Shown piece after piece: positions 35,112-44,722 of a stretch of 44,893 bases of DNA. Numbering within the stretch: position 1 is the first letter of the stretch; every line of letters starts with the position of its first letter. The notes below the pieces were generated by a model. That model made no database searches. It was given only the letters and a program-made list of their open reading frames with translations, and had not been told where the DNA came from. The position numbers and the translations under genes are program-made. The stretch covers positions 1-44,893 of the forward strand of contig JABDBX010000009.1 of the NCBI GenBank assembly GCA_013288445.1, written 5' to 3'. Source of the DNA: Bacteroidota bacterium (GTDB taxonomy: Bacteria > Bacteroidota > Bacteroidia > Chitinophagales > Chitinophagaceae).

Positions 35112-36692
35112 ATGCGGATAAATAAAGTACAGCTAAAGAATTTTAAGCGGTTTACTGACCTGACATTAGACAACATACCGTCTGATGCTAAGTTAGTGCT
35201 GTTGATTGGCGCCAATGGCAGCGGGAAGTCGAGCGTGTTTGATGGGTTTCGTTATATCGCTTCTTCTGAAAATCGAGAAACATTACGTGACTATTATAGA
35301 AAAAAAAAGGATGAAGAGATAGATTTTATAATTGACTTTGATGGTGGCGACAGTAAAGTTCCTCCGTTTTTTAATAAGTTAATTGGCAGGAGTAGCATCC
35401 GTATATTACCGCAATTGCACAATGGTGGAGATCCGTCAAAGATTGATAATGACCGGGATAGCCCTACCACGTTTATAGAGCATGATAACCGCTTTATTAA
35501 TGACGTTGCCAGCTACATACAAGATGTTGATAATGCGCTACGCGCCCCTGTATTCAGCGGGAAGTCTGCCGACACACTAAAGATATTCCAGGATTTTATA
35601 CGCCCACTTAATGCATCATTACTGAATATTTTTGGCGGCGATGAGACAACAACTATCCAGCTTGCTGAATTTCAGAATGCATCGCCGGTTAGTAACATGC
35701 AGCTGATTTTCAGGAAAGGCGAATCGCGTATTGAATATGATGTGTTAAGCCATGGTGAAAAGCAGGTCGTAATTCTGTTGCTTAATTTTGTTGTTCGTCG
35801 CGAGCAGTATGAGAATGCCATCATTTTCATAGACGAAATGGATTGCCACTTAAATACCGCTTTGCAATCAACATTGCTGGACGAAATAGTTACGAAATGG
35901 ATACCAGATTCATCGCAGCTATGGACGGCATCTCATGCGCTTGGCTTTATTGATTATGCCAGGAAAAGTGAACGGGCTGTGATTCTTGACTTTGACAACC
36001 TGAATTTTGATTTGCCCCAGGTAATACAACCTCAACCAGATGAAAACCTTGATGTTTATGAAATAGCAATCCCAAAAGAAACAATGACTGCTATTTTATC
36101 TGGTAAGAAGATGGTTGTTACAGAGAATAAGAATAGTGGGTTGTATAATTATGCGTTGGGTGAGAAAAGCTATTTGTTCCTGCCAGCAAGTAATAACCGT
36201 GAAGTTTTTTTGACCGTTAAGGAACAAAAGCATCTAATGGGATTGCGGGATAGAGATTATCTCCGAAACGATGAAATTGAAGCCATTAAGAGGAAGTTTC
36301 CTAACCTGAAAATTTTACGGTATTATACGTTTGAGAACTATTTATTTCATCCCGATAATTTAGCGGAAATGCAATGGGAGGGATTTGATATCGAATGGTA
36401 CAAAAACGAAATTATCACTCAGAAAAAGGGGCACCTTTTAAAACTGATTGCAGGCATCGGTACTGCCAGAACAACCTATGTAGAATTTAAAGAAGAGGGT
36501 ATTAAAAACGATGGTGTGTTATCCGAATTTCTCATTGCTTTGGAAAGCAATGAATTTGAAGTGTTTTATCCGTTTTTTAACATGAAGAATTATTTCGACA
36601 AAAGTGTACTCAACAAATATCATTACCAGCAGAAAGATCTCGTAAAAACAACCTGGTTTAAGCAGCAAATACAGTCTATACTTGACGCTTAA
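35112..36692 (+). CDS. ABC-type AAA ATPase fused to a DUF4435/TOPRIM-like domain
   Basis: Walker A GANGSGKSS, signature LSHGEKQV, Walker B AIIFIDEMD; C-terminal MGLRDRDYL and YYTFENYLFHP resemble DUF4435 motifs. Confidence 0.8.
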   Translation: MRINKVQLKNFKRFTDLTLDNIPSDAKLVLLIGANGSGKSSVFDGFRYIASSENRETLRDYYRKKKDEEIDFIIDFDGGDSKVPPFFNKLIGRSSIRILPQLHNGGDPSKIDNDRDSPTTFIEHDNRFINDVASYIQDVDNALRAPVFSGKSADTLKIFQDFIRPLNASLLNIFGGDETTTIQLAEFQNASPVSNMQLIFRKGESRIEYDVLSHGEKQVVILLLNFVVRREQYENAIIFIDEMDCHLNTALQSTLLDEIVTKWIPDSSQLWTASHALGFIDYARKSERAVILDFDNLNFDLPQVIQPQPDENLDVYEIAIPKETMTAILSGKKMVVTENKNSGLYNYALGEKSYLFLPASNNREVFLTVKEQKHLMGLRDRDYLRNDEIEAIKRKFPNLKILRYYTFENYLFHPDNLAEMQWEGFDIEWYKNEIITQKKGHLLKLIAGIGTARTTYVEFKEEGIKNDGVLSEFLIALESNEFEVFYPFFNMKNYFDKSVLNKYHYQQKDLVKTTWFKQQIQSILDA

Positions 36693-36700
36693 ATAAAAAT

Positions 36701-36736
36701 GCCCCCGGCATGACCACACAAAAATCATCCGGGGGC
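36701..36736. terminator. Hairpin between convergent genes
   Basis: GCCCCCGGCATGA-CCACACAAAAA-TCATCCGGGGGC; no U-tract. Confidence 0.5.
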
Positions 36737-36803
36737 GGGTGCTGCAACAGATACAGCTTCATTTGCTATTTATTTATAGGCGGGAAGTGTTTATGATTGT
36801 CAC

Positions 36804-39245
36804 TTATGCTCCCTGGTCTTTGGCGCGTTTCTTCTCATCTTCTGCGCCGCCGCTATGTTTATGAACAGGGGCCACTGTCTTTTTTCCAAAATGGTAGGTG
36901 AGCGATATTGTTTCTTGCCGGGTATCATGCACCGCTACAAACACCTCTGTGTAATTGGTGAAATAAGAAGATCCGCTTTCACTGCCATGCCAGAAAATAT
37001 CGTTTGCACTAAAACGGATGGTAAGCCGTTTCTCAAACAAGTTCTTTTGTATCCCCACATTGAACATGGAAATGGGAGTGAGGTTGAGAAAGCCATATAC
37101 CTGTGCTGCCTGGTAAAACACCGTCAACTCTGCCGACCAGTCTTTGGGCAGGGTGAATTTGTTGCTCGTGTTAATATCGCAAGTGGGCTGGCCTTTGTCT
37201 AAGTTTGTATTGGAAAGATTGCCCTGGTAGCGTGCATAATAAGCATTGAAGTTGGTAACATTCGTCCACCATTTATAAAAGGGTATGGTGTATGCTCCAC
37301 TAATGCCGACGTAACTCATGGTGGCAAGGTTATCCTTGGTCTGTATCGTTACCCTGTCTTGTGTGGTGCTGGGCTTTATTACCTCGGTTATTACATCGCT
37401 GGTAACGCTATAGGAAAGGGTAGTAATGAACCGCTGCTTAAACGTATGAGACAACTCGGCAGCATAGGTAAGCGCGGGGTTCAGGTATGGATTCCCTTGT
37501 TTATTGGTACTTGGATCAACGAAGAATTTGTAGGGGTTCAGATCGTTATAGTCTGGCCGCTCTATGCGCCTGCTTAGCGTAATGCCGAGGTCGTTATCCT
37601 TGTTCACATGGTCCTGTACGGCAAAGCTGGGGAAAAGCTGCACATAGTTCCTGTCAAAAGTTTCGCCGGTTATTTTCTCATCGCCGGTAACCGCAGTCTG
37701 CTCTGCACGGAGGCCGGCCTGCGCACTCCATTTTTTCCATTCCTTACTGCCGTTAACATACAGTGCATTGATGAGCTCGGTGTAAATGAAATGATCGCTA
37801 TTCGTAGGGTCATATACGTTGCCACCATTGCTCCTGTTGTAAAAATCCGGCTCATTATCTGCTGTTACATAGCTTGACTTCATGCCCGCTTCCAGGCGTG
37901 CGCCATTCTTTAGCGGGTTGGTATAATCTGCTTTAAACGACCGGATCTGGGTGACCCCTGCAATATCTCCATGAAGTATGTAATCGGGGTTCAGCGGTGA
38001 GCCATCAAGCGCAATATAGTTGGTTGTAAAGTCCTGCGTGTTTGTGTTCCAGTAGCGGGCATAATCTACATCGGCTGTCAGCTCTTTGCCCGAGGTATCA
38101 AAGGTGTGCTTGAAATGAAGATTCGGAGCATAATTATTCCAGTTGCCTGATGAGGTATTGTGTGTGGCAAAATAAGACTGGATATTATTATCCTGGTCAA
38201 AAACATTGGCGAAATAGTATCCTTTTGTACCCAGGTGAAAGTTTTCGCCGCTTACTGCCATCCCCACGCTCGTTTTAGAAGAAATATCATAGTCCGCGCC
38301 AATCGTTGCAATATTGGTATGAAAGGTGAGTGTGGAATAATTATCCTGCACGTATGCACCATTGAAAACACCATTGGTGTAGTATTTCCTGTCCCAGTCC
38401 ACGTGGCTAAAACCTTCGCGGTAGTTGGCATTATAGCTGGCATAAACATTCAATTTCTTTTCCCGGTAGTTGAGACTAAACCCTGCATTTTCTTTTGGGT
38501 AAATGCCCTGTCCATAGCTTCCGTTAACGCTGCCGTTCCAACCCATTGCCTTGTCTTTTTTCGTTTTTATGTTTATGATACCAGCAGTTCCGGCGGCATC
38601 GTATTTTGCAGAGGGGTTGGAAATGATCTCTATTTTATCCACTGAGTTGGTGGGCATACTCTTTAGCATATTTGCCAGGTCTGCAGCAGATACGGGTACT
38701 ATCCGGCCATCTATCATTATGTTCACACCTTGCTTCCCTTTCAGGCTTATGTTGTCGTTCTGGTCCACAGTTACCCCCGGTGACCGGGCCAGCACATCTA
38801 ATACAGACGAGCCTGCGCTCACTAAGCTGTTCTCTACATTTACCACAAGTTTGTCGGCATGTACTTCCACAAAAGGCACCTGGGCGGTAACTTTTACTTC
38901 TTTCAGATCAGTAGCGCTTTGATGCAGAGTTATATCGGGCAATGCGACTGCATCGTCATTGACTATCACTTTATTTGAACCATAAGTTTGATAGCCTATC
39001 AGCAACGCCTTTACAAAATAATTGCCATTTGCAACAGGGGTTAGCTGAAACTCACCCTTTTCGTCAGTCAGTTCTGTTTTTACCACGGCAGAATCGCCGT
39101 ATCCAAACAGCACTATGCTGGCAAAGCTTACGGGCTTGCCGCCTTCATCTAAAACCCTGCCGGATATAGCGCCAGTGCGGGCTAAGAGGTTACTGGAACT
39201 GAAACAAAACAAGATAAACACGGGTACTATTAAACAGTATCTCAT
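36804..39245 (-). CDS. TonB-dependent outer membrane receptor with carboxypeptidase-like N-terminal domain
   Basis: GAISGRVLDEGGKPVSFASIVLFG; plug VSAGSSVLDVLARSPGVTVDQNDNISLKGKQGVNIMIDGR. Confidence 0.93.
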   Translation of the reverse strand: MRYCLIVPVFILFCFSSSNLLARTGAISGRVLDEGGKPVSFASIVLFGYGDSAVVKTELTDEKGEFQLTPVANGNYFVKALLIGYQTYGSNKVIVNDDAVALPDITLHQSATDLKEVKVTAQVPFVEVHADKLVVNVENSLVSAGSSVLDVLARSPGVTVDQNDNISLKGKQGVNIMIDGRIVPVSAADLANMLKSMPTNSVDKIEIISNPSAKYDAAGTAGIINIKTKKDKAMGWNGSVNGSYGQGIYPKENAGFSLNYREKKLNVYASYNANYREGFSHVDWDRKYYTNGVFNGAYVQDNYSTLTFHTNIATIGADYDISSKTSVGMAVSGENFHLGTKGYYFANVFDQDNNIQSYFATHNTSSGNWNNYAPNLHFKHTFDTSGKELTADVDYARYWNTNTQDFTTNYIALDGSPLNPDYILHGDIAGVTQIRSFKADYTNPLKNGARLEAGMKSSYVTADNEPDFYNRSNGGNVYDPTNSDHFIYTELINALYVNGSKEWKKWSAQAGLRAEQTAVTGDEKITGETFDRNYVQLFPSFAVQDHVNKDNDLGITLSRRIERPDYNDLNPYKFFVDPSTNKQGNPYLNPALTYAAELSHTFKQRFITTLSYSVTSDVITEVIKPSTTQDRVTIQTKDNLATMSYVGISGAYTIPFYKWWTNVTNFNAYYARYQGNLSNTNLDKGQPTCDINTSNKFTLPKDWSAELTVFYQAAQVYGFLNLTPISMFNVGIQKNLFEKRLTIRFSANDIFWHGSESGSSYFTNYTEVFVAVHDTRQETISLTYHFGKKTVAPVHKHSGGAEDEKKRAKDQGA

Positions 39246-39387
39246 AACCGGGTGATTGACTTACCAAATGTATCTGTGAATACCAGAGCCATATTCCCCC
39301 AACGCGGGTGATTTGCAAAAGGCTAACAGAAAAATGAACAATGGGATTACGCTATAACGGCTTTAAGCGTTAATTTCACAAAGGATT

Positions 39388-42300
39388 ATGGCGCACACTG
39401 GGCATAATAAGACGTGGCTTTGTAGCCTTAGGAGTATAGCTCTTGCGGCAGTGTGCCTTTTCTTTACAGTGGTAGCTCATGCCCAGCGTTATCCTTTTCA
39501 TAACCTGAGCGTTGATGATGGCCTGGTGCAGTCGCAGGCTACCTGCCTGGCCCAGGATAAAATGGGCAACTTATGGATAGGCACTTATGGTGGGCTTACA
39601 CGGTATGACGGGAAGAATTGTACCAACTATACCATTCGCAACGGTCTGCAGAGCAATGAAATATGGTCTGTGGCGGCAGATACCCTGGGGAATATATGGG
39701 TTGGAGGCCCAACCGGAATATCTTGTTTTAACGGCAAATCGTTTACCCATTTCCCAAGGCAGCAACCCACTATGCGTGTACTCAACAATACGCAGCAAAT
39801 GCAGGTAGTAGGAGATACGACATGGTGGAGAACCCAGGGCGATGTGTATTTTGTAACCAAGGGAAAGATAAAGTACTTTGTAACACCCGGTGATCCGGGT
39901 TTTGTCTCCTCCATCCTTGCCACGCAGGGTAGCCTGTGGGTAGCAAAAGAGGGAGCGCTTTATCATGTTCACAATAGCAAAACGGACTCGATTAGATTCC
40001 CTGTGCCGCCGGAACAGAAAGCGCCGAACGTGTACCGGATATTCCAGGACAAAGATGGGCAGGTATGGGTAACCACCAACTGGGGCTTGTATAAAATAGA
40101 AGGCGGCCATATTATGCCGGTGATGCTTAACAAAGAAGGCATCGCCATAACCCCTGTTATCTCTGCGATAACCCAGGACAAAACAGGCGCACTATGGCTG
40201 GGCACCAATAGCGGGGCAATCCGTATTTCAGGCAGCACCCAGCAATATTACAATAAGCGCAATGGCCTTACCGACAACTCTTTCTTCGATATGCTTACTG
40301 ATGCTGAGGGTAATGTATGGATGGCCTCTGACGGGCAAGGTGTTTTCAGGTTTTCGGGTACACAGTTCTCCGGGCTTGACGAAACAATGGGCCTGCCCAG
40401 CGCACAGATCATGTCTGTATCGGGCAACAAACGCGACTCACTTTTCTTAGGCACCTACGATGCCGGGCTGTATGTATTTAAGGATGGCAAGGTCGATCCG
40501 CTTACCTTTCCTTCAAACCCTGTGCCCACCATAACATCTATGTGCTATACCCACAAGGGTAAGCTATGGATAGGCACTAGAGGGCGGGGTTTGTGGTCAT
40601 ACAGCGACGAAGTTTTCCGGCAATATGCTGCGCCAGACAGGAACTTCCCGTCTAACTTTATTTACAGCGTTTATGAGGATAACTCCAACCGCCTATGGGT
40701 GGGCTTTGCCAATGGCGCTATGCTCTATGAACACGATAGTTTTAAAACCGTAGCTATAAAAAATGCGCCTGTGGTATCCTTTCTCACCATAGGGCAAGAC
40801 AGTGTTTTAATAGCTACCTACAATGGCCTGCGGCTGTATAATGCAAGCGTTGTCTCAGACTTTATTACAAACACGGTCATTGACAGCTACCATATACAAT
40901 GCTTCATTTTGAAAGATAGAGAATTGTGGATGGGCAGCAGTGACAATGGTGTGGTGCGTTATAATCTGCAAACAGGAAAAATGCTTTCCGTCAATAAAAA
41001 TAATGGCCTTCGTTCAGATTTTGTTTACAACATTGTAGCCGACAATGACGGGAATATATGGGTGGGTACCGGCTTCGGTATCCACAAGATAAAAACGGTT
41101 GCCGTGCAAGGCGGCACAGATGGTGCGCATGACGAGGCGCGTGTAACATTCTATGGGAAAGCACAGGGTATAACGGGCATGGAAAGCAATATGAATGCCG
41201 TGTTCAAGCTGCCCGACGGTAGCATATGGTTTGGAACTACCAATGGCGCTTTTCATTACCAGCCGCGTAATACCGTGGTTTCTCCCGCTCCTGCAAGCAT
41301 TGTGCTGCAATCTGTGAAGCTTACTGCAGAAAGCGGCATAGACCATAACTACTACGACAGCACAGATAACTGGTATGGCATACCCTACCATTTGCGCCTG
41401 CCGTATAAGAAAAACAACATAGCCTTTACCTTCCAGGCGATAACCCTCAGTGGTGCGCAACAGGTGCAGTACCGCTACCGGATGGATGGGCTGGAAACAC
41501 CGTGGTCCGAATGGGCTTCCACCAATTCGGTCACCTACTCGGCATTGCCGCCGGGCAAGTATGTGCTGCATGTGCAATGCCAGGTGGCCGAAGGGCAGAA
41601 CAACCCCGAGCTAACTTATGCCTTCGAGATCATTACGCCTTTCCAGAAAACAAAATGGTTCCGGTTTGCGGTGCTTATAGCCTGCCTGCTATCCGGCATA
41701 CTATTGCAATATATTGTGAACAGCCGCAAGCAACGGCGGCTGCGGCTGCTTGCAAAGCTGCGTGCAGAAGAACAAGGTAAAATACGCGTGCGTACCGCAG
41801 AAGATTTTCATGATGAGATAGGCAATAAGCTTACCCGCATAAATGTGCTCACCAGTGTGCTTAGAAATAAAATAACGCTTACACCTGACACCGCAAGAAT
41901 ATTAGACCAGATAGAAGACAATACCGGCCAGCTATATGGTGGCACGCGCGACATTCTATGGTCGTTGAAGCCGTCTAATGATAACCTCTACGAGATACTT
42001 CACCGCATTCGCGATTTTGCCACAGACCTGTTCCAGGATACGGATGTGAACTTTGTATTTACCGGAACGGACGAAAAATGGCGCAACTACCGCCTGCCAA
42101 TGGACATGAGCCGCAACCTGATAATGATTTTCAAAGAGGCGCTGAATAACAGCCTTAAATATTCGAAGGCAAAGAACGTATCGCTCGATGTCCATTTCAA
42201 AACAAAGGGCGTATTGCAGATGGTGCTGAAAGACGATGGCCAGGGGTTTGACATGCAGAATGTAAAGAAGGGCAATGGCATAAACAATATGCACATCCGC

Positions 42301-42393
42301 ACGGAACGAATGAACGGCAAGCTGTATATAGATTCCAGAAAGGATAAGGGAACAATACTGAATCTGACCTTTAAAATACCGCCAAACAGGTGA
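39388..42393 (+). CDS. Propeller-domain sensor histidine kinase (Y_Y_Y + NarL-type kinase)
   Basis: Repeated GLTRYDGKN, GNIWVGG, LWIGT blades; DFHDEIGNKLTRINVL; DDGQGFD...GNGINNM. Confidence 0.94.
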   Translation: MAHTGHNKTWLCSLRSIALAAVCLFFTVVAHAQRYPFHNLSVDDGLVQSQATCLAQDKMGNLWIGTYGGLTRYDGKNCTNYTIRNGLQSNEIWSVAADTLGNIWVGGPTGISCFNGKSFTHFPRQQPTMRVLNNTQQMQVVGDTTWWRTQGDVYFVTKGKIKYFVTPGDPGFVSSILATQGSLWVAKEGALYHVHNSKTDSIRFPVPPEQKAPNVYRIFQDKDGQVWVTTNWGLYKIEGGHIMPVMLNKEGIAITPVISAITQDKTGALWLGTNSGAIRISGSTQQYYNKRNGLTDNSFFDMLTDAEGNVWMASDGQGVFRFSGTQFSGLDETMGLPSAQIMSVSGNKRDSLFLGTYDAGLYVFKDGKVDPLTFPSNPVPTITSMCYTHKGKLWIGTRGRGLWSYSDEVFRQYAAPDRNFPSNFIYSVYEDNSNRLWVGFANGAMLYEHDSFKTVAIKNAPVVSFLTIGQDSVLIATYNGLRLYNASVVSDFITNTVIDSYHIQCFILKDRELWMGSSDNGVVRYNLQTGKMLSVNKNNGLRSDFVYNIVADNDGNIWVGTGFGIHKIKTVAVQGGTDGAHDEARVTFYGKAQGITGMESNMNAVFKLPDGSIWFGTTNGAFHYQPRNTVVSPAPASIVLQSVKLTAESGIDHNYYDSTDNWYGIPYHLRLPYKKNNIAFTFQAITLSGAQQVQYRYRMDGLETPWSEWASTNSVTYSALPPGKYVLHVQCQVAEGQNNPELTYAFEIITPFQKTKWFRFAVLIACLLSGILLQYIVNSRKQRRLRLLAKLRAEEQGKIRVRTAEDFHDEIGNKLTRINVLTSVLRNKITLTPDTARILDQIEDNTGQLYGGTRDILWSLKPSNDNLYEILHRIRDFATDLFQDTDVNFVFTGTDEKWRNYRLPMDMSRNLIMIFKEALNNSLKYSKAKNVSLDVHFKTKGVLQMVLKDDGQGFDMQNVKKGNGINNMHIRTERMNGKLYIDSRKDKGTILNLTFKIPPNR

Positions 42394-42438
42394 GATTTTA
42401 TTAGCCGTCTTTGACGAACTTTACGTAAACTATTCTTT

Positions 42439-43071
42439 ATGAAACGAGACCTGGATATACGTGTAGCTATTGTAGAAGATGATGAAACTATACGCGAGGG
42501 CTATGCCTTCCTCATAGGCAATACTTCGGGCTACAAGGTTGTGGGCACTTATTCGTCTTGCGAGGATGCTCTGAAGAAAATAGTTGGTGACGACCCTGAT
42601 GTGATATTGCTGGATGTGGAACTTCCCGGTATATCTGGTGTAGAAGCCATACCAAAATTTAAGAAAATACTGCCGGATACCCATATCCTTATCCTCACAG
42701 TTTATGAGCAGGAGATGCTCATATTCCGGGCGCTGGGCAACGGCGCTGCCGGTTATCTAACGAAGAATACCCCACCCGAAAAAATTGTCTCTGCCATACA
42801 CGAAGTGATGGATGGCGGTGGACCAATGAGCGCCCATATTGCGCGCATGGTGATCTCGTCATTCAAGCGCAACGAATCAACCCCCCTCACCCGCCGCGAA
42901 ACCGAAATACTGGAACAGATAGCCACAGGCAAGAGCCGCAAGCGCATAGCCGAAGAATTGTACATAGACCTGGAAACAGTAAAATCGCACATCAAAAACA
43001 TCTACCACAAATTAGATGTGCACTCAAAAGCTGATGCTATTAAGGCAGCTAAGGATAATAAATTTATATAG
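42439..43071 (+). CDS. LuxR/NarL-family response regulator
   Basis: IVEDDETIREG, DVILLDVELPGISGVEAI, LTRRETEILEQIATGKSRKRIAEELYIDLETVKSHIKNIYHKLDV. Confidence 0.96.
   Translation: MKRDLDIRVAIVEDDETIREGYAFLIGNTSGYKVVGTYSSCEDALKKIVGDDPDVILLDVELPGISGVEAIPKFKKILPDTHILILTVYEQEMLIFRALGNGAAGYLTKNTPPEKIVSAIHEVMDGGGPMSAHIARMVISSFKRNESTPLTRRETEILEQIATGKSRKRIAEELYIDLETVKSHIKNIYHKLDVHSKADAIKAAKDNKFI
42919..43071. repeat. 153-bp direct repeat, copy 1 (3' end of response regulator)
   Basis: Same 153-bp length and near-identical to 44528-44680. Confidence 0.9.
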
Positions 43072-43165
43072 TACGGCAGCTTAATTTCATGGTATAGCCT
43101 GATTTTAATTTTTATATTTCAATTTATAGCCTTAATTTTGTTTTCTATTTTATGGCTATAGCCTT

Positions 43166-43630
43166 ATGAAATATCAAAAGCAAAATATTGTTGTTGACCA
43201 GGTTGATAAAAAACTCCACGCTTTTTCTATCCTTAAAGATACCACTCGCCCTGCCGATGGGTGGGTACATGCTATACGGTCTGGCATGAGAATGTCATTA
43301 CGCCAGCTTGGCGAAAGGCTGTCTGTAACTCCGCAAAGTGTAAAGGAACTGGAAACAAGGGAGCAGCAGGGTTCCATCACACTAGATGCACTGGATAAGG
43401 CGGGAAAAGCGCTCAATATGAAGCTGGTATATGGATTTATACCGGAAGCCGGTTCCATAAATGAAATGATAGCAAGGCGTGCACGCCAGGTAGCCACACA
43501 GGTGGTAATGCGCACCTCCATAGCAATGAAACTGGAAGGGCAGGAAAATTCTGCCGAAAGAATAGCCCGGGCAATAGACGAGCTCACAGAAGAATTAATA
43601 AGAGAAATGCCGAGGTACTTATGGGATTAG
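43166..43630 (+). CDS. Mobile mystery protein A-like HTH protein
   Basis: RPADGWVHAIRSGMRMSLRQLGERLSVTPQSVKELETREQQGSITLDALDKAGKALNMKLVYGF. Confidence 0.88.
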   Translation: MKYQKQNIVVDQVDKKLHAFSILKDTTRPADGWVHAIRSGMRMSLRQLGERLSVTPQSVKELETREQQGSITLDALDKAGKALNMKLVYGFIPEAGSINEMIARRARQVATQVVMRTSIAMKLEGQENSAERIARAIDELTEELIREMPRYLWD

Positions 43631-44445
43631 CGCTAGCATATGGCGACGGGCAAACCCCTTTGGATGAAGATGAAAAAGAGGGTTTGCTGATAGGCTCAAT
43701 AACAACCCGGGAACAACTGGATGAGTTTGAACAAAATAACATACAGCAGGCAATGCTATGGCTGCTCAGCAAACGTGTATCCAAAGCTATACTATACGCC
43801 GGATAAAAATGTGCATTGAATTTAAAAAGCCTGGAAGGCTTTAATGTGAATAGCTCCGGGTGCAACCCGGAGTCTTCAGGGTTATACCAGTTGAACCCCG
43901 CCGGGGTTCAATGACCACATCTATTTTCCCACCGGTTTCACCGGTGGCTATTCATCATTTAAGCCCTATCGGGCTTGCCCGTTTATCATTGCACAAACTT
44001 ATGCGGCGAGAAGTATAATATCTTAACTGAGGAGTTTATTCGGGTTCTTCATACAAAAATGTTCGGGCAAGTGTGGGGATGGGCTGGCCAATTCAGAAAG
44101 ACAAATAAGAATATTGGGGTTGATAAATATGAGATACCACAACAGCTGAGAGTATTGCTGGATGATTGCAGGTATTGGGTCCAAAATAAAACATACAGCA
44201 ACGAAGAGATCGCTATCCGGTTTAAGCACCGACTCGTTAGTATCCACTGTTTTGCAAACGGCAATGGAAGGCACTCCCGGCTAATGGCTGATATTATTAT
44301 GGAACGACTATTTGATGGTGATTTTTTCAGCTGGGGTAGCAAAGACACTTCACAGTTAAATGCAGCACGAGCAAATTATCTCGCAGCGGTAAGGGCTGCA
44401 GATGCGGGTGACATTGAACTGCTGGTGGCCTTTGCAAGATCATAG
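43621..44445 (+). pseudogene. Mobile mystery protein B-like (Fic family), split by a hairpin repeat array
   Basis: N-terminus MGLALAYGDGQTPLDEDEKEGL...EFEQNNIQQAMLWLL; C-terminus resumes EKYNILTEEFIRVLHTKMFGQVWGWAGQFRKTNKNIGVDKYEI...HCFANGNGRHSRLMAD after ~200 bp. Confidence 0.82.
43826..43976. repeat. Array of five short palindromes
   Basis: AAAGCCTGGAAGGCTTT; CTCCGGGTGCAACCCGGAG; TGAACCCCGCCGGGGTTCA; CCACCGGTTTCACCGGTGG; AAGCCCTATCGGGCTT. Confidence 0.9.
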
Positions 44446-44508
44446 GATATTCACTACGTTTGGTGTCAAGGTCAAGCTTATGAAGTCATTAATTTTCCGT
44501 TTGCAATG

Positions 44509-44680
44509 GCGCTGGGCAATGGCGCAAATAGCCACAGGCAAGAGCCGCAAGCGCATAGCCGAAGAACTGTACATAGACCTGGAAACAGTAAAATCGCACA
44601 TCAAAAACATTTACCACAAGCTTGATGTGCACTCAAAAGCTGATGCTATTAAGGCAGCAAAGGATAATAAATTTATATAG
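44509..44680 (+). pseudogene. Remnant of a second LuxR response regulator (internal deletion)
   Basis: GCGCTGGGCAATGGCGC, then 153 bp matching copy 1; equivalent segments in 42439-43071 are about 170 bp apart. Confidence 0.75.
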
Positions 44681-44722
44681 AGCGAGTTGATAATTTGCTT
44701 GTTTTTTCATTAATTTTATGGT

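Noticed and set aside
43826-43976. CRISPR array
   Set aside because: The units are different palindromes, not one direct repeat with spacers; no cas genes.
44402-44680. Functional LuxR-type small regulator
   Set aside because: It lacks a receiver domain and is fused to unrelated upstream codons; best read as a decayed partial duplicate.
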